This document shows positions 21,721 to 32,745 of a DNA stretch of 64,000 nucleotides, piece after piece. Source of the stretch: Sympetrum striolatum. Lineage: Eukaryota; Arthropoda; Insecta; Odonata; Libellulidae. The position numbers were made by a program, and so were the translations under genes. Each line of letters begins with the position of its first letter. Positions within the stretch are counted from its first letter, which is position 1. The notes under the pieces were generated by a model. The model was not told the origin of the DNA. It saw only the letters and a list, made by a program, of their open reading frames with translations, and searched no databases. Location of the stretch: positions 94,242,615-94,306,614 of the forward strand of contig OX388346.1 of NCBI GenBank assembly GCA_947579665.1, written 5' to 3'.

Positions 21721-24700
21721 AGGGTATTCCGGAATATAATAAACAGAGGAATTATTGCTTTTTTAATTTTATTCCTCTCTATCAAATTAAGTCTTAATTC
21801 GGTTTTGACTTAAAATGGAGGCGTGATAGAATGCATCTTTTATATTCAGTGGTTTTGTCACATGCCCTTTATCACAAGTTACATCGATTCTGCATTACTC
21901 TCTATTTCTCTTCCTCTCTTTAGATTCTAAATGTACTTTTAATCGTATCTAAGATCCTCCTGTTAATTGAAACTTCAATCGTTCCTTCTATTTTGACATG
22001 CAACTTCTCTTTAAACATTTTTCGCTTTAGTTTTTGATTGACTCATTTGTTAGGTTTTTGCTGTAGCATTTCTATAATTTTCCTGATATTACCTCTTAAT
22101 AATTACTTCTTACTATATCTGAGTTAGCTTCTCTTCTTAATTATCTACATTCGTCTCCACTTCCGGATACTGACATATCACTGTAATTTTCTCCTTAGTA
22201 ACCAAATCTATGTTCAACATGAGGCATCATCATGTATGTATTAAGCAGATCACCATAACCCAGTTACACATATATTGTTGTTTATATCATTACTTGAGGG
22301 CATACTTTTGAATCTGCTTAATGAAGTATTTTCAGAATTACTTAGCTGAATATGCACAATCTCAACTCTCACACAGGGGCAACCTCTCCTTACTGTTCCA
22401 CAGCTCTTGCCCAAAATAGTCCGCATAAAAGAAATACCTCCCAATCTTTTCAAATCCAATTGATTAAACGTTCATTCATTTCTCTCATCCTTTAAGGCAA
22501 CCTGACCTATATATTATGGCAGTAGATGTCAAATTCATTTTCACAATCCTAATATTCCGTTGCGTATTTGCACGTGTAGAATGAGCATGTAATTTGTTCA
22601 TCTCAAATTTAAAAAAGGAACTATAAAGAAAGAAGGGAATGATGCAGTGAATTTTATGCTCTAGAGGGGATTGCATTAATTCTTGAAGAATGAAAACAAT
22701 ATACATTAGGAAGGGTGACTTCGTGCGATTTAAAGGATGTGAATCTAATTTTTATCTTCGCAGATGTATTTGATATAATTACCAATTGTATATCAGTCAA
22801 GCATAGTAGCCCCAAATAAGTATTTTTTCAGAAAAATATTACAAGAAAAATAGTTCTTTTAATCTCGCGTAGGACATTATCCAGGCGTGCTCTTCTGTAC
22901 AGTGACATAAGTCTCTCTTTATAACGATTTTTTGAAGGTATAACTTTCTTCATTCATATTTGATGTTTACAAAATGACCAATGGTAATAGAAATTGTCTC
23001 AGTAGGATGAAAACTAAACCTTCATTAATTCTATTATCATTTCAAAACTTTCTTAAAGAAGGAGAAAAACTCTTTAGTAAAAGTAGTAAAAATCCAAATG
23101 TAAAATTAACTGCTTTCTGGAAGATTTGGGGGGTTTTCCTCCCGATTACAGGTAGGGTATTTTATTTTTCCTCCCCACAGAAATGGCTACCACTTGGTCT
23201 GGTGCCTATTTGTGCTCCTTGAGAATAAATAAATAACTCAAGTTTTAAAATTCAATTCGTACTAGAAGAAAGACCAGAAGGTATTCAACCACAGTGGCAA
23301 CTTGTATTGCAGAATTAATTTCTTTAACTAAGATGAAATACGTAAGAAGAACCTGACTCGATAGACGAGGAATAATCCCATTCTTTCTCCCAATTAACTC
23401 GTAGTTACTACGGCGATACATCTGGTGTCCGCTTCATTACTTCAAGGCTATACCATCAAAGATCTGAGTGAAATGAATCGCAGAAGATTGTTGGTCCGAC
23501 TTCACGGAACTTTCTTTCTCTTTGTTTACGCCTCCAACTCCCTGAAGCATTACATTCACACAGTCTCGAGTTTACTTTCACTTCCCGAAGTGAGAGGTAA
23601 CCCTTTTGTCCCCCAACGTAGATTTTTTACGCTGTTTGCGGTGTTCAAACAAGACCGCGACCAGGCCTTAGCATTTCTCATTTCCCTTCACGCGCGAAAA
23701 CGCAAGTAGTCGGTGGCAGGACTAATAGGCCATCGTTGGAGGTGAAAATATCCCCGAAAGTATCGTTAAAACGTTTCGTACCCTGACTCTTGGTCAACAG
23801 TGCAAACAAATTTCTCTCTCATCTGTTCCGAGAGCGGTTCGAGCGGGAAAAGGTGGCTAAAAAGCGGAGGAGTCTGTTTGCTCAGCGGCGAAATGTTCGT
23901 CGGAAGACAAACTGGAGGAAAGGTTGGAAAAGGAGCGGCTGATGAATTGGCCGATGGTTCATTGGACGAACGGCGTGTTTCAGCGCTTGGCATAATGAGG
24001 TGAGAAGAAAACGGGAGCTTAATTTGTCTGCTGGATGAACGAGTGGAAGACGAACAGGATGGAGGAGTGGGCTCAACACGACGGGCGTTGAAGTCTCCTG
24101 AATTAGTGATCGGCTCACCGAGGCTAATGGACGATTCAATGGAAATTCCTCCCTCGCAATTAAGATTTAGCCCTGTGTTTAGTTTACTTTGGTGCTACAT
24201 GTGTTTTAGCACGTGCTATGCATGCAATGCTCGAGCATGATTGTGTTTTAATGAAGCCGAAAAAGTTGGTGAAGTTACCTAGAGTAATTCATCCACTCAG
24301 TAAGCCTTAATGCACCAATAAATTAATCATTAAGGGCAAGATATTCAAATTTGACAAAATGGTGTTTTAAAATATCAAAGTTTAACAGATTGATCACTTA
24401 TTTTTCTGTACAGTCTGTCTTAAATATCTGAAAAATATGGTCAATAATTTCTGAAAACATCCCCTGATGACTTTATTTATTTTCCTCTTACGGGAGACGA
24501 GTAAATTTATTGCTTTGAATGTTTACTCTATCAATTTTAATATTTCGTCATTCTATTCCTATACGAGGAACACTTGAATAACACTACATATATCATTTGA
24601 AATTATCGTCAACATCCTTTTTTATTTTATTTGATATTTAGGAGACAAAATTATTTTAAATTTAAGATGGCTTTCTTTTGGCCGATTTTATTTCCAGCCT

Positions 24701-25670
24701 GTTTTTGATGATTGGAAAAGTACTATCCATTATTTATTGAATGGTTTGAAAAGTTCAATTATTAACATTTTGTAAGGTTTTTAATTTATGTTCGTATCTG
24801 CTATTTTCACCAGCTAGAATTATTTTAGATAATTTATGCAGTTTCTTTCTTTTTATCTTCACAAATATAAAATGTTCTTACGCGGCAAGGCTTATAAGGC
24901 TTACTGCAGAAAAATTGATGTCAATGGTCCTTGCATTTACTCATCTCAAAGTCATTTTACATAACCTCCAAGAGAGCATTTGCAATCTCCGTTTAGATAT
25001 TAAACATGACGGAAGACAAGTCAGCTGCCCGAAGGCTGAAATGTGATGCAAGGAAGAGTGCAACGGAAAAAAGTTGTATGGATATTGCACGTGGAGCGCA
25101 CATACCTTGGAACTTAAAAAGCTGAAATTAATGTAACCTTCGCAGAGTATCTCGTGTTGATAGTCAATTTGAATGCGTCTGTATCACTCCACAAATCTTG
25201 GAACATTCCTCGAATCCGAAACACCTGCTTTCAAAGGAAAACGAGTACTTTCAGTGAGAAGAAACGTTGGATGCACTTGTGCCAGCCTGAGGGAAGTTGG
25301 CGGAGTGGTATTAGACACAACTGCCGCTGAACGGATGCAATCGATGCCTCAAATTTCCAAGCACTTTCTCCTCCTATTCTCTGAAGACTATGATTACCTG
25401 AAAAGAGTTGAGCTGCAAGAGAAAGGTCTGCGAGTAAGATTTAGATTCCTCAAAAACTTTTTTTTACCAATAACTAGTCATATATTTTTATGGCTGAAGT
25501 TCTTATCTACTGCAGTGTTCCCTTCTCATGATTACCAGTTGCAACCTTTGCGATTTTCTGCCAAACCTCTCGGCGTATGCTTCAGTGGATCTGTTTCATA
25601 AGAATTTAAAGATTTTGTCTTAGTCTTTTGCGTGAATAATTTTAGACATGTTGCTAGATTTCTGATGTGA
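21721..25670. other. No recognisable gene; two GC-richer patches
   Basis: The stretch 23400-24240 is richer in G and C and holds several short overlapping frames (94, 75, 67, 85 and 65 codons) on both strands, none with a domain. 25173-25601 has a 142-codon plus frame, the longest outside the LINE, with a hydrophobic segment but no recognisable family. I do not call it a gene. 23205-23240 ends in an AATAAATAAATAA run that could be a retroelement tail. Confidence 0.45.
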
Positions 25671-25725
25671 TAATTAAAAAATAATAATGGTAATACGAAA
25701 ACGTATTACCATTATTTTTTAATTA
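25671..25725. repeat. Short hairpin, about 25-bp arms
   Basis: 25671-25697 and 25702-25725 are inverted repeats around AAAA. The only difference is a 3-nt unit (one ATA or TAT) missing from the right arm. AT-rich, with a GGTAATACG inner end. It may be a tiny MITE or a structured intergenic element. Confidence 0.8.
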
Positions 25726-28036
25726 AAATCTAATTATAGTTGTTCATGACACCATTTGGAGGTATTATATGGGAGGCTTCATTCTTGAAAATTTTATAAA
25801 TAAATTTGAAAATATTGATAATTAAGTTTTTCATCACTTCAAACGATAAATACATTTTGTGGTTAGAGACATCTTATTCAAAGGGCAAGAGTTTTTTATG
25901 CTTTACTACAGAATTTAATATTGCTGATATTGAATTAAACGTAATATACATTATTAATATTTCATTGTATTTCTGGAAAAGTTTGGCCTTTTTTTACCTT
26001 CTTTATAGTACTTATGAAGGTTATTCTAATTCTGCCTGTCATTATTCTGTGTAATACGATCGTAAATGTTGGCCTTAGAGGGAACGTTAAAATGTTTTCC
26101 AAATAGAGGCAACTCATTGTTTTTATACTATGATACTGGTCTTCTTTAATTTCTGTTTGTATACAAAATATAGTTTTACAATGTGTGAATATTTATGTAT
26201 AAATATTGCTTAAAACATCCGTATTGGAGTTTTTTAACAGTGAAATTTCGTCAAAAGGAATGCAAAATTAATAAACTCAAGAAAAAATCGATACCCTCAA
26301 TAAAAGATTTCCTTGTTTTGATAAAAGATCATATAAAATTACAAAGACCTGCTTCCTTTATTTCAGATAGCATTCCACATAGTTTACATTCTTCGACTGA
26401 GGATAAGCAGAAAATTAGCTAAGAAATAGTTTAATACTTAATAATGCAAAGCAATTCATTCGCAGTTTTTGTAAAATTATGACAATTTCCTAAGGGAGGT
26501 ACCTCGAGAAGATTAGTCTTATCGTCCGATCGTGTACCTGATTTACTATGCATTGAACTCATTGACCTTGAAAACCATCATAAAATACAAAGGAAAATGT
26601 ATTATTATCTACATTAAATATCAGACTATATATATACTTAATTTATATTGAATTGGAAAAGGATCAATAAAAAGGAGAACTCAGTAACTATGGTATGATA
26701 AAAGGAGCCAAGGTAATGTTTTAATTTTTGAATATTTTTATTAAAAATAAAGACATAATTTATACGTAATTCATTGACAAAAATACTTTTTACCGAATTA
26801 TTTGATAGAAGAGTTCATTAACTCGGGTAAAATTAATGGATTGTAATCGATCATATGTTATAATTTTACCCTTTCCGATGCTTAAAATTATAGGTGTTCT
26901 GCGGGTTATTATTTTATCGATTCATTAAACGTATTGATGTTTACAATTGATTCTATTGATACATGATTTATAAAATTCTTTTTGACTCCCCACCGATATA
27001 TTTACCAAATCTATGTGATAGAGATCATGTTTAGCTAACTTTTCAAAGTGCTGTGAGAAAACAAAAGGCGACGCCGATATTTCTAAACTCGTAGGAACTT
27101 ATCTACCTCTACTTATGTACCGTGCAAGCTGAATTTCTATCTGTGGCAGGTGAAATTGCATTATCCAGTCTCTTTGTTTCTCGAGGCGCTGTATTTCTAA
27201 GACTTCTACGAAGAGAAATAATCTGCATGAAACTAGAAAGGGATCGCATCGTAAAACGACTGAATTAATGACTAACCATCAGCGTTAACTTCTTATATTA
27301 TCTGCTATGGGTTTAGATATCAGTTCACTTGATTTTTTTATTTGATAGGTTGGGTGTTATATTTCTTCAGGATCTAGCAAGATCATTTGTTTCCTTCGAT
27401 TTGAAACTCTTATGAAAGCGAAGTGAATGGGAAGTTAGTTAATCCGAACGGACGCTTTGTGTTTCAATCTGAAGGAGTTGTCTCAATAGCTTTGGATAAA
27501 ATCGATTCTTATTCCTGCAAAGTCGTTTGCATATAACTAGATAATCTCGGTGGCCAATCATAGTATTTTACAGTAACTCAGGTCCATAATAAAGTAATAT
27601 CAGTTTCTAATTTATTACTCAGGTAATTACTGGTGTGTACTCGTTCAGAACTTTTATTGCATTTACATAAGAAGAGATTAAGAAATTCTCTGGAAAAAAT
27701 ATAGGTAATATTTCTGCTTTATTTTCTAAGAGTGACCTTTCATATGATAGTCACCTATTTCACCCTGAAAAAAGGGCTGAATTAGTTTTCGAAATATAGA
27801 AAATTTCCATATGCCTCTGAGAGATCCTGAGGAGAGATCTCTTAGTTAAAAATATTAATAAAGTCTCATCTATAGAATTTATCATTCCAATATATTTCGT
27901 TTAAAATAATAATTGACAATGGTGTTATATGCAGAAAAGCCTCATACATCGGGAGAAAAGAACTGTTTCCAGCTTGACTATTACAAAAATAGGGAAACGA
28001 TGATTCTAAGGCTTTCGCTGCGTTGAGGTTCCATTG
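25726..28036. other. No recognisable gene
   Basis: Very AT-rich with only short frames (82 codons at 25806-26054 and 75 at 26195-26422). No domain, repeat family or RNA gene recognised. Confidence 0.55.
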
Positions 28037-28176
28037 ATAAAATATCTTTGCGGGTTTTTGCAGCGTTGGTAGTTAAAAGACTACTAGTCTTTTTAGACTA
28101 GAAGACTGAGTCTTTACTTGTAAGACTAGTAGTCTTTTAACTACCAACGCTGCAAAAACCCGCTAAGATTTTTCAT
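28037..28176. mobile_element. Hairpin MITE with perfect 42-bp inverted repeats
   Basis: Arms at 28050-28091 and 28122-28163 are exact inverted repeats (outer end GCGGGTTTTTGCAGCG) around a 30-nt loop. The loop repeats the AGACTAG/GACTGAGTC theme. Beyond the perfect arms, complementarity continues with mismatches to about 28037 and 28176. No target duplication is certain. Perfect arm identity suggests recent origin or hairpin-mediated correction. If transcribed it would give a long double-stranded RNA. Confidence 0.85.
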
Positions 28177-31128
28177 CATAGGGAAACAATCTTCAAATCA
28201 AAGCTTGCGAGCAATTGTAGGTTGAGTGACAAATTAATGGATCGCAGTATATAAATAAAATTAACATTGATTAATGTATCCTATTTACAGTACTCAAACT
28301 TCTACACCATTGTGTTATTCAAAATATTTTCCTTGCAAGAAACGTCTTATTATTTTACCTCTGTAATTTCTGTACATCTGTTTCATTTTGAAATGCTTCG
28401 TTAAGCAGTGAAGATGTGAGATCAAGTGGATAGGACTGCGTAGATGCATATCGTTGGACAATTCCTCAAATTATACGTGATAAAAGTAGCTTATAGTTTA
28501 CGGTAGTTTGATGTAATGTGGTGAATCTCTCGCATTAAAATATTGAGGAAATAACAGTTAGCTCTTCAATTTTTTTCAGCAAAGTTATACTTGATAAGCA
28601 ATTGTGCTAATGTAAAAATAAGTGTCAAGACAAATAAAAAATTGATTAATATCGTTATATTATGGCCAGAAACCGCCAAAAGAGTCTTCCGGCAGCGGGT
28701 TCTCTGAATGAGTGCCGCCACAAGACAAGACTGGTTCCCTGGAACCAAACATTAGTTAGTAATCCGAGATAATTTATAGTTTCTTTAACTTTTTATGGAT
28801 TGCATACTTTTCAGATATTGCATGTATTTAAATACATCAGGACCTTTTATATTCAAATAACGTAGAAACCTAATGAATATTTGAGTCCCTTCCTAAAAAT
28901 CCAAAATCATTTAAGAAGAAATGTTCTGTATTGTTGTAGTGTGAACTTACTAGTATATGCTCAAATAATTGTGGAATTGTGTAATCATATTTATATATAA
29001 AAAATTATAAGGTATTGGTAATTACAGTAATGTGATTGTTTTCTTTTATTGGAATTATTAATTCATAGTATTATTTAAGGATTGTGTATTAATTTATTAA
29101 TTGTATATTTTATATATTGAGATCAGCTGCCACCAGACTGCTGTCTAACTGCAGCGAAAATTGTAATAAATAAAATATTATCTCACTCTCATTTGCAAAC
29201 CATGCTTGAAAAATAATTTTTTAAATACAACACTTATTAAATGCTGCCAATTTTCATCAGTTTTGCACATTGCTTTCTGTCAATTAGTACTAGAAATTAT
29301 CATAAGTCAATCAGTTTGGGTTCGCTAATGTAATGACATTCCAGAGGAGAAAGTCGATTATAAATAGAATCCACTGCTCGAACAGTGAAATCGTGGTGAG
29401 AGAATACTTTCTGAGATATGTATTCTTAATAGTCGAGGAGGATATTAAGTTACCCTCGGTTTTTCCTAATCCCAAGAATCGTTGTCTATAGTCTTCGACT
29501 TAATCGTCCTTTAGCCTTGGCCTACTAATGAGTATTTGCGTTATTTACTGCAGCTTTAATGGCACTTTCGATTCCACAGTATATCTTTTTGTCACTTTGT
29601 GCAGATCTTTCTTTCTTTCAACATTCTCCACTCTCTGCGCCAACTAACAAGTACCTCTTAAGAAACGTCAATCATCATTTGTATCTCTGAATTCATGCTA
29701 AGTCAGTATTTATTTGATGCCTCTTCCATTCTATATCGAAATAGTTTGATTTCAAACAAAAGTGAAGTGTGTCCGCCTTCTCTATTTTTACTTGACATGC
29801 TAATAGCGATATATTTTTGTGTATTGTTTCTGGTTTGAAGCATTACGTCAAAAGAGGAAATTCTAACTACAAATTGCGTAACGAAATATGGGATCATCGG
29901 ATAATAAAGAAAAATAGTTCGTATATTTTACAGAATTTTTTTGCCTTGAGAACATTTAGTGCATAAATAAAACATTATAATTTTAATAACCGATGTAATA
30001 AAGTAATTTAATGTTTTGATAAAAGTGATTCTATGTTTTGTACTCACGATACTCTTCTTCAATTTTTCTCGAACGTTAATACTGGAAGATTCATTTAAAT
30101 CTATGAGCTTCGATTCTAGATCATCGAGTAACAATTATTATTTAAGTTACAACTCACGCGGTAGAGATCGAATCGCGCTTGACCGGATATTCAATTGAAC
30201 GAAACACTTTTCAAGGAATCGCATTTCTCCGAATCGATGACTTTCTCTGCTTAATTATATCTCGATGTGCCTTTGCTTTGATTGGAATCATGCAAACAGT
30301 ACAAATCGGAGAAGAGGAAAACTACTTTACTCACGTCTTCATACTTGCTCCTTCCCTTCAGAGGTATTTATTGTATAAATCAACCAACAGGCAGATTATA
30401 CGTTTCACAAATGCGGTTTTTCTTTAAAAGTAACGATTATTTCAAGTGAAGGATTTTCCAATTTTGTAAACAACTGATTGTGTGCTGCACATCCTCCTTG
30501 GGAGTCATTCTTACGCAAAATGATAAATAGACGTGCTGAGGACAGCGGAGGTCAAGATTCCTTTTTTGCCTCTCCAACCAATCTAAATCATCGCTTTCGG
30601 AATATGAGCAACATCCGAAGCATACGTTCTTACAAACACTTGTACTTTACTAAACTTTTCATGATCCATTCGAGGATTTAACTCAAGCAAGTGGCATAAA
30701 TTGAAATATTTTGGAAGCGGCAATGGGGATTGTGAGCTTAATTAATTTATCTGATCAATCAAATTCAACATTTGGAATAAGCTTACCACTCTTTTTATAT
30801 TTGCTTAGTGGAAATGGTTTTGTAAAAATCGATTTTCCATCCTTAGAAATCAGCTGTCTTCATGTAAATAGTCCATCCGCATAACATTTTTTTAAATATT
30901 CACCCCGTAAAAATTGTTTTTCTATGAACTTATAGAAGGAATGAAGTGTATAGAGCAATTGTATTCCATTCTTTGTTATTTGAATCTTCTTGAGTGAACT
31001 ATGTAAGCTTTAAATATTTGACTTTTATTATCCTGCATATTTTTACTCGAAGAAGGATGCTATGCATAACAATCTTTATAGTTAAAAACTATGTTGAGTA
31101 TTGCGAATAATTAATGAAACCTTCCACC
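28177..31128. other. No recognisable gene
   Basis: AT-rich to about 29330, mixed beyond. Short frames only (60-82 codons), including opposed overlapping pairs near 29928-30198. The plus frame at 30179-30427 (82 codons) has no domain. No repeat from the families described here. Confidence 0.55.
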
Positions 31129-31140
31129 ATCTTATCTCTA
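31129..31140 (+). repeat. SINE A2 target-site duplication, left
   Basis: ATCTTATCTCTA, repeated exactly at 31272-31283 on the other side of the SINE. Confidence 0.95.
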
Positions 31141-31271
31141 GGGCTCCCGGATAGTCATGTGGACAGCGCGTTTGCCTTTGGTGAAAGCGGTCCCGGGTTC
31201 GATTCCCGGTGGGAGCCAATGTGCGAAATGACCTAAGCTGTCGAAGCACTTTTAACAATACTACTACTACT
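31141..31271 (+). mobile_element. tRNA-derived SINE, family A, copy 2 (best preserved)
   Basis: The tRNA-like head starts GGGCTCCCGGATAGTCATG and ends GGTGGGAGCC, so the acceptor-stem halves GGCTCCC and GGGAGCC still pair. Box B, GGTTCGATTCCC, is consensus. The non-tRNA body, GTGCGAAATGACCTAAGCTG, leads to a (CTA)n 3' tail at 31260-31271. A perfect 12-bp target duplication brackets it exactly, showing insertion by reverse transcription. Copies at 2615-2747 and 50251-50375 share head and body, so this is a SINE family and not a functional tRNA gene. Confidence 0.92.
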
Positions 31272-31283
31272 ATCTTATCTCTA
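31272..31283 (+). repeat. SINE A2 target-site duplication, right
   Basis: ATCTTATCTCTA, exact copy of 31129-31140. Confidence 0.95.
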
Positions 31284-31316
31284 AAATATTCAGTCTAATT
31301 TTGTCATCCTCCAACA

Positions 31317-31537
31317 CAGCGTTTCCCTAACTTTACTTTTCGCAGAACAAGTACCCAAATCCGAGAATTCAACGGCATGTGTTATTTTGTTTTGTCTGTA
31401 GTTAGTTATCATTTGTAGTAAATAGTCATTACAAGAACGAGTCAAGTGATTTCATATGATATGCATCAATCTTCCTAATTTTTCATGGAACGTCCACTTA
31501 CTTTGTTTGGGACTTATTGTTAGTTTGGGAAACCCCG
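31317..31537. mobile_element. Possible hAT-like MITE remnant
   Basis: The left end reads CAGCGTTTCCCTAACTTT. The right end, read in reverse complement, is CGGGGTTTCCCAAACTA. Both approximate hAT ends of the type CAGGGTTTCCCAAACT, as at 58487-58799. The candidate is about 220 bp with no coding sequence. The expected 8-bp duplications do not match, so this may be old or chance. Confidence 0.4.
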
Positions 31538-32498
31538 ATCTAATTTTCGGAATCTTTTTGACCATTCATATCTCTTTAAGAAACCATGTTCATATTTTGT
31601 AAATATTTATTATGCTCGACTTTGCTTGATGTTTTCCTTTAGTTTTTATCTCTTCTCCGTTTTATTAGTAGACATATTAAAAAACTATAACGCAAATATA
31701 GCCATTTTAAAGTTTCATTAAGAAAGTAATTCAAGATCTCAAGAGAATTTTTTTGGAATCTATGGATTCTGAATGTACAGGAACTTAAAACGAGCGATGA
31801 GTAAAAAGTCAACTGCGCTTCAAAGAGTGCTTTTGTTTTCGAATCTCCTAAATTACATTTCCATTAATTCCTTACTTAAATATGAGGATACTAAGCTGAT
31901 CGACAAAAAATGTTTTTTTTTGGGTTTACAAACACTTTTGAGTTCCTGTGGAACTTTCTCATTTGCAGACGATGTCAAAGGAGCAAAACTGCCAGTCATT
32001 CTGCAATACAGAGTTTTGACCGTGACCAACTGACCTTTAGGTCAACTGCGTGTTTCAACCAGGTAATTCCATACACCTCACCAAGTTATGGAATTTTCCC
32101 TTATCGCACACATCAAAAGAAACAGTTGGATTTGGGAAATAATGGAGATGATTCTGCGAATGCTGAGCAGCATCCCAACGGATGAACTACAGAGTATTTA
32201 TCCGAAGGTTGCGCCTCCAAATCGGAAGTATAAGAATGACACGTATTAAACGGGGATAAATATCGCATTATTTCTATTGCATTTTGGATACATAAAATAG
32301 ATATTATTGAAGAAATAAAATGCCACAATACTGATCTCTGTTACACAATACACACCGTTACCATACATTTGGTGGGTCGATGCACTTACATATAATACTT
32401 TATATAGAACTATTATACATGTGCAAAATGGATAAACATGCAATGCAAAAAGAAATAAGCGAATCAGTAAATACAAAATACACAGCGAAATTATTATG
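31538..32498. other. No recognisable gene
   Basis: Short overlapping plus frames (86 codons at 31773-32033, 91 at 31910-32185) without domains. Otherwise mixed AT-rich DNA. Confidence 0.5.
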
Positions 32499-32745
32499 TT
32501 AACCCTTTCGTTACGGCGAGCGTGCCGGCACGCTCTCTGGCTCCTTACCGAGGTACGGAGAGCGTGCCGGGACGCTCATACCCATCAGTTTTAAATGAGT
32601 GGGAGAACGCTACCGAAACTCGGAAAGGTTTTCCTTTAGTCTGCCGTTAACCACGAAGGAATACAATCTCATTCTCACGCATACGGGCTATATCATTATG
32701 AATGTGCAAAAATCGCCAATATGGAGGCCTTAGTGAAAGGGTTAA
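32499..32745. mobile_element. piggyBac-type MITE with TTAA duplications
   Basis: Flanked by TTAA at 32499-32502 and 32742-32745. The ends are inverted: CCCTTTCGTTACGG at the left and, in reverse complement, CCCTTTCACTAAGG at the right. TTAA duplication and CCCTTT-type ends are hallmarks of piggyBac elements. Inside is a perfect palindrome, GAGCGTGCCGGCACGCTC (32519-32536), and a partial second copy at about 32558-32577. About 240 bp with no open frame, so it would need a transposase encoded elsewhere. Confidence 0.85.

Noticed and set aside
25173..25601. 142-codon plus-strand ORF, the longest outside the LINE
   Set aside because: No domain or family resemblance, ordinary start context, AT-rich surroundings and no supporting neighbours. 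A frame of this length is plausible by chance in 64 kb read in six frames.
31141..31216. Functional tRNA gene
   Set aside because: Although the acceptor and T arms pair, the D and anticodon arms are imperfect, and two other loci share the attached non-tRNA body, so it is a SINE head.
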